Shown in pieces: positions 14,562 through 22,468 of a DNA stretch of 64,000 nt. Both the position numbers and the translations under genes were made by a program. The first letter of the stretch is position 1. Each line of letters begins with the position of its first letter. The stretch spans positions 62,001-126,000 of the forward strand of contig NZ_JAFCLS010000022.1 in assembly GCF_018131075.1 (NCBI RefSeq). The letters run 5' to 3'. This DNA comes from Bradyrhizobium sp. JYMT SZCCT0428. Its GTDB lineage: Bacteria; Pseudomonadota; Alphaproteobacteria; Rhizobiales; Xanthobacteraceae. Under the pieces are notes generated by a model. That model did no database searches. It saw only the letters and a list, made by a program, of their open reading frames with translations, and was not told the DNA's origin.

Positions 14562-15811
14562 GCAAAACTTCCTCTGGTTCGAACGGCGTGGAGGCGCTCG
14601 TTGATGCGGACAAGACTATCCTCGTCGCCGAATGCGCCTGCCTTGGTGACGACAGGAACGGACAGCGAGCCCAGCGTGAGGCCGAGCGACACGCCGGGTT
14701 CGATCTCGTCGGCAAGACGGATAGCGTTGACGCCAAGGCCCGACAAGAGTGCTGCCGCGGTTTCGCCGCCCGTTGCCGCAATCGCACCGATCACAGGCGC
14801 GGCGACTTGCAGCGCTGTCGCGAGATTGTGCGCCAGAGGCGGCCCTACCGACATGTTGGGAGAATCGTTCAGCGATATCTCGACGAGAGCATCGCCACCA
14901 TCAGCGAGACGCGCCATCACCCCGGAAGCAAGTTCCGCGCGATCGACATCATTTCCAGCCAGGGCTTTCGGTTCGACCGGAAAATATGCGGCGGTTCCCG
15001 TCTCTCTCAATCGGCGTGCCGCGACACGGGAGGCAGCGGCGAGCGAGCCGACGACGGTGAGCGTTCCGAACTTGCTGGCGGGAATACGCAGCGCTTCGCT
15101 GCTGCCACGCCCCTCCAGATTCGCCAGCGCATGCGCAAGACCCGCGCTGCCGATGAAGACGCTCGCAGGCGATGCATGCAGCCCCGCCTCCGCGATCAGG
15201 GCCAGATCATTCTCGGTCTCGGCGTCACAGATGGCAACCATTGTGGCCGACCGATCCGCCATCGCGGCGAACCTGGCTCGCAGATCGCCCCCACGCACAG
15301 CGGCAAGCGTGACCTTCTCGCCGCAAATTCCGGCGGCCGCGAGAACGTCGACGAGGTCGGCATTCGGATAGGTGTGATCGCGCCGCCATAGCTCGGTTTC
15401 TTCCAGGGCCGCGCCGTGAACGAGGACTCGGCCATCGACGGTGGTGCGGCCGGTCGCCGGAAAGGCTGGTGCCAGCACACCAAATATCCGCTCGGCCCCT
15501 GACTTCAGATGGGCAAGCGTCGCGGCCAGTTCCGCCGCGGGCTGTCCCCGCAACGTTGAATCGATCTTCTTGAACAGCGCACGTTCGGACATTGGCAAGC
15601 GTGTCAGCACGCCGAGATGGCGCGCCGCCGCGGCCTCGGACGAAAGACCGCGGCTTGCGACGTCATGGGCCCAAACAGCTGCCTGGCGATGCGAGGGCTT
15701 TGTGGCGTCACCCCACGTCACGACCGCCTCACGCCCTATCCTGCCGAAGGCAATGGCGCAGTCGGCGGCTCCGGTCAGATCGTCTGCAAGGATCAGCCAG
15801 TGACGGGCCAT
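14558..15811 (-). CDS. Four-carbon acid sugar kinase (DUF1537 family; threonate/erythronate kinase type)
   Basis: 417 residues from the chosen ATG. The N-terminal domain starts with LILADDLTGAADC, the DUF1537 signature. The middle has KKIDSTLRGQPAAEL (substrate-binding KxDST-R-G). The C-terminal nucleotide-binding domain has ATGGETAAALL and the PG-V-S-LG segment. Characterised members (OtnK, DtnK) phosphorylate 3-oxo-tetronate, D-threonate or D-erythronate with ATP. With PdxA2 directly downstream the D-threonate/erythronate to DHAP route is the best reading. A GTG ten codons upstream (15841) is an alternative start; neither has a clear ribosome site, and the ATG fits the family's usual beginning. 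The expression signals are probably the palindromes at 15899-15974. Confidence 0.85.
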   Translation of the reverse strand: MARHWLILADDLTGAADCAIAFGRIGREAVVTWGDATKPSHRQAAVWAHDVASRGLSSEAAAARHLGVLTRLPMSERALFKKIDSTLRGQPAAELAATLAHLKSGAERIFGVLAPAFPATGRTTVDGRVLVHGAALEETELWRRDHTYPNADLVDVLAAAGICGEKVTLAAVRGGDLRARFAAMADRSATMVAICDAETENDLALIAEAGLHASPASVFIGSAGLAHALANLEGRGSSEALRIPASKFGTLTVVGSLAAASRVAARRLRETGTAAYFPVEPKALAGNDVDRAELASGVMARLADGGDALVEISLNDSPNMSVGPPLAHNLATALQVAAPVIGAIAATGGETAAALLSGLGVNAIRLADEIEPGVSLGLTLGSLSVPVVTKAGAFGDEDSLVRINERLHAVRTRGSFA

Positions 15812-15898
15812 CCTTGCGCGGTCGGTGATATGCTTTGTCACTCCCGGACCCTACCCTATTTGTCGCCTGCTGCGGTGCGCAGGCTGGATCCTTTCATA

Positions 15899-15916
15899 AA
15901 GGTATTTTAATACCTT
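15899..15916. promoter_or_regulatory. 18-base perfect palindrome, operator candidate
   Basis: AAGGTATT-TT-AATACCTT is an exact 8-2-8 palindrome 58 bases upstream of the GTG alternative start of the DUF1537 kinase gene. Its symmetry and size suit a dimeric repressor of the GntR or LacI type, common for acid-sugar operons. No such regulator gene lies in the window. The regulator assignment is inference. Confidence 0.55.
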
Positions 15917-15931
15917 AAACATGACCCACTA

Positions 15932-15960
15932 TTGACTTTCGAGCCAGTCAACTTTAGTAA
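15932..15960 (+). promoter_or_regulatory. Candidate promoter for the patatin gene
   Basis: TTGACT (15932-15937, 5/6 match to the -35) and TAGTAA (15955-15960, a weaker -10) are separated by 17 bases. TTGAC (15932-15936) and GTCAA (15947-15951) also form a small inverted repeat. The -10 overlaps the palindrome at 15959-15974. Pattern match only. Confidence 0.35.
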
Positions 15961-15974
15961 GTGATTACTCACTT
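15959..15974. promoter_or_regulatory. Inverted repeat overlapping the candidate -10, operator candidate
   Basis: AAGTGA-TTAC-TCACTT is a perfect 6-4-6 inverted repeat. TAGTAAGTGA-type half-sites of this kind are common for TetR-family repressors, but no such gene is adjacent. It lies between the divergent DUF1537 kinase and patatin genes and could affect either. Confidence 0.45.
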
Positions 15975-16202
15975 GATTGGTTCGGATGTGTCTTATGGCG
16001 TCAAAGTGGCCCTGTTTCCGGCGGTGCGTCCGGATGCGTGCAAGGGAATCCGGTCCAGGCCGGAGCGGCGAGAGCCGCGGCCGTCGAGCAATCGCCGGCG
16101 CCTGACGGAGCCAATGGTCGCATCCCGATGGGCCGAATGGCGAAGCCACTCGCGATGCCCCGCGGGTCGCCCCTGAGCGCTCCCTTCCAATCCGGAAATG
16201 TC

Positions 16203-17396
16203 ATGAACTGCATCGGTCTTCGGACATCCGTAGCTTTGGCCATGGTTTCAGCGCTCAGCCTTCTCACCGCCGGATGTTCGTCGCTGCCAAGGACGCCGCA
16301 CAGCTTTGCGGAGGCATCCTCCGCGCGCGTCCTCGATCTTTCGGATCTGCGCCGCTACGCCGACGAGCCCGCCGCCACATTCCGGCAATATCCCGCACCA
16401 GCCGTACTGCGCGGACCTCGCACCTATCTTGCGTTATCCGGTGGCGGGGCCGACGGCGCCTATGGCGCCGGCGTGCTGATCGGCTGGACCGAGACCGGCA
16501 AGCGTCCTTCGTTCTCGATCGTGTCGGGTGTCAGCACCGGCGCGCTCATCGCGCCATTCGCGTTCCTCGGTCCCGGCCATGACGCGACCTTGCGCGAGCT
16601 CTACACCAGCGGCATCGCCGAGAGCCTTCTCGACGCACCGAACCCGTTCAATGCCATCTTCGGGGCGGGCCTGTTCGGCAACGCCCGGCTGCGCGAACTG
16701 GTGGCCAAATATATCGATGCCGACTTCGTCGCGGCGGTCGCAGCCGAACACGCCAAGGGGCGGCGGCTGCTCGTCGTCACGACCAATCTGGATTCGCAGC
16801 GCACCGCGATCTGGGACATGGGGCGCATCGCCTCGCTCCGCACGCCCGCAGCATTGAACCTGTTTCGGGACGTCGTCGCCGCATCGGCCAGCCTGCCCGT
16901 GGTGTTTCCGCCGATGCTGGTGACCGCGGAAGCCAACGGCAAGCGTTTCGAGGAGATGCACGTCGATGGCGGCGTGACCGCGCCTGTCCTGACGCTGCCG
17001 GAGGCCTACCTGCTGCACGACGCCAAGCCGGGCCAGATGGGCAATCTGCAGCTCTACATCGAGCGTGAATTCAAGCTGGTTCGGAATGCCACCGTCGAAA
17101 TCGCGGCGCGGTCGTCATCGACGATGACGAAAATCCAGACCCGCTCGATCCTGTACAGCACCTATATCTTCGCCCGCCGCAACAGGTTCGGATTCAACCT
17201 GACTTACATAGAGGGCGATCAGCCGGCTTCGCCGACCTCCGGCTTCGACACCGCCTATATGCGCGCGTTGTTCCAGTACGGTTACGACAGGGCGCGCGGC
17301 AACCGTGTCTGGTCGGTATCTCCTCCACCGGACGAATTGGAACCTGCGGCGATGTCCGGCGTCTCAACCAGGCGGCATCTCGCCAGCGGCAATTGA
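16203..17396 (+). CDS. Patatin-like phospholipase lipoprotein
   Basis: 397 residues. A lipoprotein signal peptide ends in the lipobox LTAGC (residues 21-25), so Cys25 should be acylated and the protein anchored in a membrane. The patatin domain shows the oxyanion hole GGGADGAYG (80-88), nucleophile elbow GVSTG (109-113, Ser111) and the dyad Asp255 in DGG (255-257). Family enzymes are serine acyl hydrolases acting on phospholipids or other lipid esters. The frame is open 55 codons further upstream; the lipoprotein signal and GGAAA ribosome site 6 bases away decide for the ATG used. It stands in the same direction as the PepSY gene 49 bases downstream. Confidence 0.9.
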   Translation: MNCIGLRTSVALAMVSALSLLTAGCSSLPRTPHSFAEASSARVLDLSDLRRYADEPAATFRQYPAPAVLRGPRTYLALSGGGADGAYGAGVLIGWTETGKRPSFSIVSGVSTGALIAPFAFLGPGHDATLRELYTSGIAESLLDAPNPFNAIFGAGLFGNARLRELVAKYIDADFVAAVAAEHAKGRRLLVVTTNLDSQRTAIWDMGRIASLRTPAALNLFRDVVAASASLPVVFPPMLVTAEANGKRFEEMHVDGGVTAPVLTLPEAYLLHDAKPGQMGNLQLYIEREFKLVRNATVEIAARSSSTMTKIQTRSILYSTYIFARRNRFGFNLTYIEGDQPASPTSGFDTAYMRALFQYGYDRARGNRVWSVSPPPDELEPAAMSGVSTRRHLASGN

Positions 17397-17445
17397 TGTC
17401 AGCCCCGACTTTCAATCCGGCCCGTGCAAACAACGAAAGCAGCCG

Positions 17446-18063
17446 ATGTCAAACAAGCAACGATTTGCGGTCATCCTTCTCTCCCTCCTCGCGCTTGTTC
17501 CGCCGTTTGCGATACCCCCGTTATCGGCCACACAGGCCGCTCAGGAGGAAGGCGCAGAGGGCGAGCGCATTCACCAGGAGGCGGTGAACCGCGAGCTCGA
17601 GGCGTTCCGTGCGTCACAGCTGTCACTCCGCCAGGCGATGGGAATCGCTGAAAAGCGGCACACCGGTTCGAGGACCGCGGATGTCAGCTTCGATGGCGCC
17701 TCGGGCTCCCCGGTCTATCGCGTGAAGACAGTTCGGGAAAATCGTCTTTGGGAACACGCCATCGATGCAAAAACCGGGGACATGATCGGCACGGAAACGG
17801 TGTCGCACCTGAACGACCTCAATTGGGACGACAGGAACAACGTCATGGCGCTGCGGACCGTCCGGCAAGAGCTGTCGGACGCCGTCGTCATCGCGGAACA
17901 AGTTGCATCGGGACGCGCCATTGGCGGAAGCCTGGTGGACGACAATGGCAAACTCAATTTCGTCGTCGTCGTTGTGAACGGCGGCGGCGATCTGAAGCAG
18001 GTCGTTCTCGAACCACCGCAGACAAGAGGCCGGGGATCGAACGCCCGCCACGGATCGCGATGA
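17446..18063 (+). CDS. Secreted protein with two PepSY-like repeats
   Basis: 205 residues. A Sec signal peptide covers about 1-31 (hydrophobic core VILLSLLALVPPFAIP, cleavage near TQAAQ). A PepSY module follows at about 58-105 (LSLRQAMGIAEK...YRVKTVRENRLWEHAIDAKT). A second similar unit is at about 125-185 (LSDAVVIAEQVASGRAIGG...LNFVVVVVNGG). PepSY domains are small secreted modules often thought to restrain proteases or bind at the cell surface. The C-terminal tail is basic and disordered. The start was chosen at the ATG before the signal peptide. Possibly in one transcript with the patatin lipoprotein. No specific function can be given. Confidence 0.75.
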   Translation: MSNKQRFAVILLSLLALVPPFAIPPLSATQAAQEEGAEGERIHQEAVNRELEAFRASQLSLRQAMGIAEKRHTGSRTADVSFDGASGSPVYRVKTVRENRLWEHAIDAKTGDMIGTETVSHLNDLNWDDRNNVMALRTVRQELSDAVVIAEQVASGRAIGGSLVDDNGKLNFVVVVVNGGGDLKQVVLEPPQTRGRGSNARHGSR

Positions 18064-18193
18064 TTCAATCACGCCCCGGCGAACACCAATTCGATTCCGC
18101 CCGCTGCGTGAAGATCATGTAGAAAAAAATTCGCGGACATCGATTGGTTGCTTGCAGTCCCACCTCCAGGATCGAAAGACATGCCTGCACGCC

Positions 18194-18886
18194 TCACACG
18201 TGAGCATCGCCATGCGCGAGTTCACCCTGACGGCCGCCAGTCCTCAATGCAGCGATGACGATCCAGCCGTAAAAAGCCAGCATGACCGCCGATATGATCC
18301 AGCCGGAAACCGGACCCACGCCGGCATTCCTGACCCAATCGTCGAAGGTGAGAGCCGACGGGACCTCGCCGCTGAAGGAGGGAAAGGTCACCTTGAGCGC
18401 CCATGCGCCCAGCAGGATCAGGAATATCCAGATGTAGTTGCGTCGCAACCTTCGCGACACGGCCTCTGCCATCGACATCACGAATGTCGGCGCCAGGAGA
18501 TCGGCAGCCATGATGCGCTGCCAGTCCTCCTCTGCTTTCACGCCGGGATCAAACAGTTTGGCGTAGTAATTGCGCTCCAGCCTGCGCACGCGAGACCGAT
18601 ATACGTCGAAGAAGCGATAGCGCCGCGACTCAATCATCAGCAGGAAGAATGCCAGCACCATCGCAAACATCAGCACGCTGTGGTGCGCATTCGACGTCGA
18701 GAGCGAGACCGAGAGCATCGCGGCGACCAGCGTAATGGCCCAATTGGTGGTCCGGTCGATGCGATCTCGCCATCCGGCCATGCGGGCAATCTCGGCCCGA
18801 TGGAAATGAGCGAATGCAGTTATGAACTCGCTGGGAGATGAAGGAAAATAGATGCGGCCGATTTCGCGTCTTTCCGGTTCCTGCAT
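18194..18886 (-). CDS. DUF2270 family membrane protein
   Basis: 230 residues. The conserved start of the family (FPSSPSEFITAFAHFHRAEIAR) is at about 14-35. Two transmembrane helices follow at about 46-62 and 70-87 with the ESRRYRFFDVYRSRVR linker, and two more near 150-170 and 195-215. Function of DUF2270 is unknown. Two in-frame ATGs compete: AGGGAG touches the first (18892) but sits at the proper 6-base distance from the second (18886), so I use the second. Confidence 0.85.
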   Translation of the reverse strand: MQEPERREIGRIYFPSSPSEFITAFAHFHRAEIARMAGWRDRIDRTTNWAITLVAAMLSVSLSTSNAHHSVLMFAMVLAFFLLMIESRRYRFFDVYRSRVRRLERNYYAKLFDPGVKAEEDWQRIMAADLLAPTFVMSMAEAVSRRLRRNYIWIFLILLGAWALKVTFPSFSGEVPSALTFDDWVRNAGVGPVSGWIISAVMLAFYGWIVIAALRTGGRQGELAHGDAHV

Positions 18887-18919
18887 TTTCATCTCCCTGT
18901 TTCGAATTCATCACGGCGA

Positions 18920-19150
18920 TCGTCCGGCACAGCGGCCAGCGGCATGCACGCACCGATGCCTATCATCGATAGGCTCGCGGTCGAGATCGGCCGCATCGTA
19001 CGCTTTGCTTGCCGGACGTGCAGGCCAGAATCCCGGACTTCGGTTTCGGGCCGCTGGGTGACACGACCGGACCCTTCGCGGCGTTTGTGAATGCCCAAGC
19101 GGAGCGCTGGGCAGCGGCCGTCAAGGAAGTAACACCGGGTGGGGATTCGA
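18920..19150 (+). pseudogene. Decayed C-terminal fragment of a Bug/TctC-type solute-binding protein
   Basis: Two short frames together resemble the end of tripartite tricarboxylate transporter receptor proteins. APMPIIDRLAVEIGRIVR (about 18950-19002) is followed, after a shift near 19003, by LPDVQARIPDFGFGPLGDT and PFAAFVNAQAERWAAAVK (19009-19130). In intact Bug proteins these two parts are contiguous (P-IIDRLN-EI-RAL--PDV--RL---G---GNT--EFAAF---E---WA--VK). No start, signal peptide or upstream domain is left. Recognition is from family memory, not a search. Confidence 0.5.
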
Positions 19151-19403
19151 TGACGGCTTCATCATTGACGATGACCGCATCTGGTGAGGAGGACCAGTCT
19201 CGAGGACCGCATCAACGCAACGCTGATTCGCCATGCGCTCGGAGAACGTCGCGCCGGTGCCCGCCCGACGACCTTCTGCACCATCGGGCGCGTGATGAAG
19301 ACCGTCTCGCGCGCACCGAAAATGCTGCGTGCATTTTGCGTGCAAAACCGGGATTTTTGGTCAATAAGAGGCCGCGAGAAGGTCGCGCAAGCCATTGATT
19401 TAA

Positions 19404-19480
19404 TGGTCGGAGTGGCAGGATTCGAACCTGCGACCCCTGCGTCCCGAACGCAGTGCTCTACCGGGCTGAGCCACACTCCG
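19404..19480 (-). tRNA. tRNA-Pro (anticodon CGG)
   Basis: 77 bases including an encoded CCA (19404-19406). The acceptor stem CGGAGTG/CACTCCG pairs fully, with discriminator A. The anticodon stem CTGCG/CGCAG encloses loop TTCGGGA with CGG at positions 34-36. The T arm contains GGTTCGAATCC. The D arm has the usual GGCTCAGCCCGGTAGAGC form. A proline tRNA of normal length with no intron or insertion. Confidence 0.96.
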
Positions 19481-19548
19481 ACTAAGAACGCGGCTTATAG
19501 CTGCCGGTTTCGGTCACCGCAAGGCACCGATTTGAGGAATTAATCCCT

Positions 19549-20541
19549 GTGAATACAAGCCTGAAAACGCCCGTTTTGCCTGCCAGCGAGGCCGCGGTGG
19601 GCTCTGCCGCACATTGTTTGCGTGAAGGCGGGCTGGTCGCGTTCCCGACCGAGACGGTTTATGGGCTGGGCGCCGATGCCACCAATGCGGCTGCAATCGC
19701 CCGGCTCTACCAGGCCAAGGGCCGGCCGGCCTTCAATCCGCTGATCGCCCATGTCGGCGATCTCGCCGCGGCGCGCGAAATCGGCCGTTTTGACCCGGCC
19801 GCGATGCGGCTGGCCGAAGCGTTCTGGCCGGGGCCGCTGACGCTGGTGCTGCCGAAAACCGAACATTGCGCGGTCGCCGACCTCGCCACGGCAGGGCTCG
19901 AGACCGTCGCGATTCGGATACCGGCGCACCCTGTGGCGCGCGACCTCCTGCGCGTCTTCGGCCGGCCGGTGGTGGCGCCGTCGGCCAATCTGTCCGGGCA
20001 CGTCTCGCCGACGACGGCCGCCCATGTGCAAAGCGACCTCGAGGGGCGGATCGACCTGATCGTCGATGGCGGCGCGGTCGCCGTCGGTGTCGAATCGACC
20101 ATCGTCGGCATTTTCGACGAACCGATGCTGCTGCGGCCAGGCGGCCTGCCGCGCGCCGACATCGAGCGCGTGCTGGGCCATGCGCTCAAGCAACCGCCTG
20201 CGGACGCCGAGAGCGACAGCGCCCAGCCGCTGGCGCCGGGCATGCTGGCGTCGCATTATGCTCCGAGAACACGTGTGCGGCTCGGTGCAATTCGGATCGA
20301 GCCCGGCGAAGCGCTGCTGGCGTTCGGCAGCGATGCAGTTTCGGGAATTGACGCCGCCGCCGCGGTGATGAATCTGTCCGTACGCGGCGATCTCAGCGAG
20401 GCCGCCGCCAATCTGTTCGGCTATCTTCGCGCGCTCGACAGCAAAGCTGCGCAAACCATCGCCGTGATGCCCATTCCCAACGACGGACTGGGTGAAGCCA
20501 TCAACGACCGGCTGCGCCGCGCCGCAGTTGGGCGGGAGTGA
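19549..20541 (+). CDS. sua5: L-threonylcarbamoyladenylate synthase (long Sua5 form)
   Basis: 330 residues. The YrdC/TsaC domain (about 12-205) has FPTETVYGLGADA (32-44), KGRPAFNPL (57-65), the SANLSG motif and GVESTIVG. A Sua5-specific C-terminal domain (about 225-330) follows, starting with PGMLASHYAPRT. The enzyme makes threonylcarbamoyl-AMP from threonine, bicarbonate and ATP for t6A37 tRNA modification. The start is GTG with GAGGA about 13 bases upstream, a rather long spacing. The gene begins 68 bases after the tRNA-Pro 5' end, on the opposite strand. Confidence 0.93.
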   Translation: MNTSLKTPVLPASEAAVGSAAHCLREGGLVAFPTETVYGLGADATNAAAIARLYQAKGRPAFNPLIAHVGDLAAAREIGRFDPAAMRLAEAFWPGPLTLVLPKTEHCAVADLATAGLETVAIRIPAHPVARDLLRVFGRPVVAPSANLSGHVSPTTAAHVQSDLEGRIDLIVDGGAVAVGVESTIVGIFDEPMLLRPGGLPRADIERVLGHALKQPPADAESDSAQPLAPGMLASHYAPRTRVRLGAIRIEPGEALLAFGSDAVSGIDAAAAVMNLSVRGDLSEAAANLFGYLRALDSKAAQTIAVMPIPNDGLGEAINDRLRRAAVGRE

Positions 20542-20567
20542 ATCGGACGGGAGTGAAAGAGAAGACC

Positions 20568-21995
20568 ATGAATATCGTGCAGCCTGCCGCGCCACAGATT
20601 CCGCCCGAACTGATCGCGAAATTCCGCGCGATCGTCGGCGACAAATATGCGGTGACGGATGCTGCCGATATCGCGCCCTATGTCACCGAAGAGCGCGATC
20701 TGTTTCACGGCAAATCTCCGCTGGTGTTGCGGCCGGGATCGACCGCGGAAGTCTCCGAAATCTGCAAGCTCGCCACCCTGCATAAAATCGCGCTGGTGCC
20801 GCAGGGCGGCAATACCGGGCTGGTCGGCGGCCAGACGCCGCACAATGGCGAAGTCGTCGTCTCGCTGCGGCGGCTCGATAAAATCCGCGAGGTCGATGCC
20901 GCGTCCAACACCATGACCTGCGAGGCAGGGGTGGTGCTGCAGGTCGCGCAGCAGCGCGCCCGCGACGTCGACCGGCTGTTTCCGCTGTCGCTCGGCGCCG
21001 AAGGAAGCTGCACCATCGGCGGCAATCTCTCGACCAACGCGGGCGGCACGGCCGCGCTCGCCTACGGCGTGGCGCGCGAGATGGCACTCGGCCTGGAAGT
21101 GGTCTTGGCCGACGGGCGGATCCTGAACTCGCTGTCGAAGCTGAAAAAGGACAACACCGGCTACGATCTGCGCAACCTCTTCATCGGCGCCGAAGGCACG
21201 CTCGGCATCATCACGGCGGCGACGCTAAAGCTGTTCCCGAACCCGCGTGCGATCGAGACCGCCTATGTCGGCCTGCAATCGCCGGCGCAGGCGCTGAAGC
21301 TGCTGTCGATCTCGCAGAACGAGGCCGCCGGCAGCCTGACCAGCTTCGAAATGCTTGCCGACATCGCGGTGGATTTCAGCATCCGCCACGGCATCGACAT
21401 CCGCGATCCTCTCGAGAGCAAGCATCCCTGGTACGTGCTGATGGAGTTGTCGTCCTCGCGCGACGACGCCCGCGATGCGCTGGAAGCGATCCTGGCCAAG
21501 GGGATGGAAGAAGGCATCGTCGATGACGCCGTGATCGCGGCGAACCTCAGCCAGCGCTCGGCGTTCTGGAAGCTGCGCGACGAGATGTCGGCGGCGCAGA
21601 AGCCGGAAGGCGGCTCGATCAAGCATGACATCTCCGTACCGGTCGCCGCCGTGCCTGATTTCATCGCAGAGGCCAATGCGGCGGTGGTGAAGTTGATCCC
21701 GGGCTCGCGGCCGGTGCCGTTCGGCCATCTCGGGGACGGCAACATCCATTACAATGTCAGCCAGCCGGTCGGCGGCAACACCGCGGACTTTCTGGCGCGC
21801 TGGCACGAGGTCAACGAGGTCGTGTTCGCGATCGTGCTGCGGATGGGCGGATCGATCTCCGCCGAGCACGGCATCGGCGTGCTCAAGCGCGACGAACTGC
21901 CTGACGTGAAAGACAAGGTCGCGATCGAACTGATGCGCAGCATCAAGGCGATGCTTGATCCCGCAGGGATCATGAACCCCGGCAAGGTGCTGTGA
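20568..21995 (+). CDS. FAD-binding D-2-hydroxyacid dehydrogenase (GlcD/D2HGDH family)
   Basis: 475 residues. The PCMH-type FAD domain includes VPQGGNTGLVGGQTP (about 80-94) and GGNLSTNAGG. The C-terminal oxidase domain has the metal/substrate ligands in GHLGDGNIHYNV (about 382-393) and SAEHGIG (about 430-436). These match the D-2-hydroxyglutarate, D-lactate and glycolate dehydrogenase family; the HLGDGN plus EHGIG combination is closest to D-2-hydroxyglutarate dehydrogenases as I recall them. It passes electrons to the quinone pool, often through ETF; ETF-QO is encoded at 55.7 kb. I use the ATG after AAAGAGAAG rather than an in-frame GTG ten codons upstream that overlaps sua5. Substrate is uncertain. 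Confidence 0.88.
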   Translation: MNIVQPAAPQIPPELIAKFRAIVGDKYAVTDAADIAPYVTEERDLFHGKSPLVLRPGSTAEVSEICKLATLHKIALVPQGGNTGLVGGQTPHNGEVVVSLRRLDKIREVDAASNTMTCEAGVVLQVAQQRARDVDRLFPLSLGAEGSCTIGGNLSTNAGGTAALAYGVAREMALGLEVVLADGRILNSLSKLKKDNTGYDLRNLFIGAEGTLGIITAATLKLFPNPRAIETAYVGLQSPAQALKLLSISQNEAAGSLTSFEMLADIAVDFSIRHGIDIRDPLESKHPWYVLMELSSSRDDARDALEAILAKGMEEGIVDDAVIAANLSQRSAFWKLRDEMSAAQKPEGGSIKHDISVPVAAVPDFIAEANAAVVKLIPGSRPVPFGHLGDGNIHYNVSQPVGGNTADFLARWHEVNEVVFAIVLRMGGSISAEHGIGVLKRDELPDVKDKVAIELMRSIKAMLDPAGIMNPGKVL

Positions 21996-22453
21996 ACACA
22001 TCGGTGCCAAAGCCGCTTCCGCCACTCGCCATCGCGCCGATCGCGGATGCCGACATTCCCGCCGTCATCGCGCTGTGGCAGGCCTGTGGATTGACGCGGC
22101 CGTGGAACGATCCGGCGTCCGACATCGCGCTGGCGCGGCGCGAGCCGAATTCGACCGTGCTGATTGGCCGCGACGGCGGCGCCATCGTGGCGACCGCCAT
22201 GGTCGGCCATGACGGCCATCGCGGCTGGGTGTATTACGTCGCGACTGATCCGGAACGCCGCGGCCGCGGCTATGGCCGCGTTATCATGAGCGCGGCCGAA
22301 GATTGGCTGTGCTCGGCCGGCATGGCCAAGGTGCAATTGATGGTCCGGCGCGAAAACGCCCTCGCCGGCGCGTTCTACCAGTCGATCGGCTATGCCGAGG
22401 CGCAGACGATCGTCTTCGCCAAATGGCTCGACGGCTGCGAGCCGACGCCTTGA
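21992..22453 (+). CDS. GNAT family N-acetyltransferase
   Basis: 153 residues. The acetyl-CoA loop is in VYYVATDPERRGRGYGRVIM (RGRGYG = Q/RxxGxG/A), followed by the final strand/helix motif NALAGAFYQSIGYAE. This is close to the YpeA subgroup of small GNAT enzymes. The acceptor is unknown. The GTG start overlaps the preceding stop (GTGA), so it is coupled to the upstream dehydrogenase gene. Confidence 0.88.
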   Translation: MNTSVPKPLPPLAIAPIADADIPAVIALWQACGLTRPWNDPASDIALARREPNSTVLIGRDGGAIVATAMVGHDGHRGWVYYVATDPERRGRGYGRVIMSAAEDWLCSAGMAKVQLMVRRENALAGAFYQSIGYAEAQTIVFAKWLDGCEPTP

Positions 22454-22468
22454 TGCAGAAGGAATGCC

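Noticed and set aside
19135..19185. Frame ending in GFIIDDDRIW as the end of a second decayed gene
   Set aside because: Only about 15 residues look protein-like and no family could be named.
19121..19398. Short frames around the tRNA-Pro gene, including one reading VGVAGFEPATPASRTQ
   Set aside because: That reading is the common translation of a tRNA antisense and not a protein.
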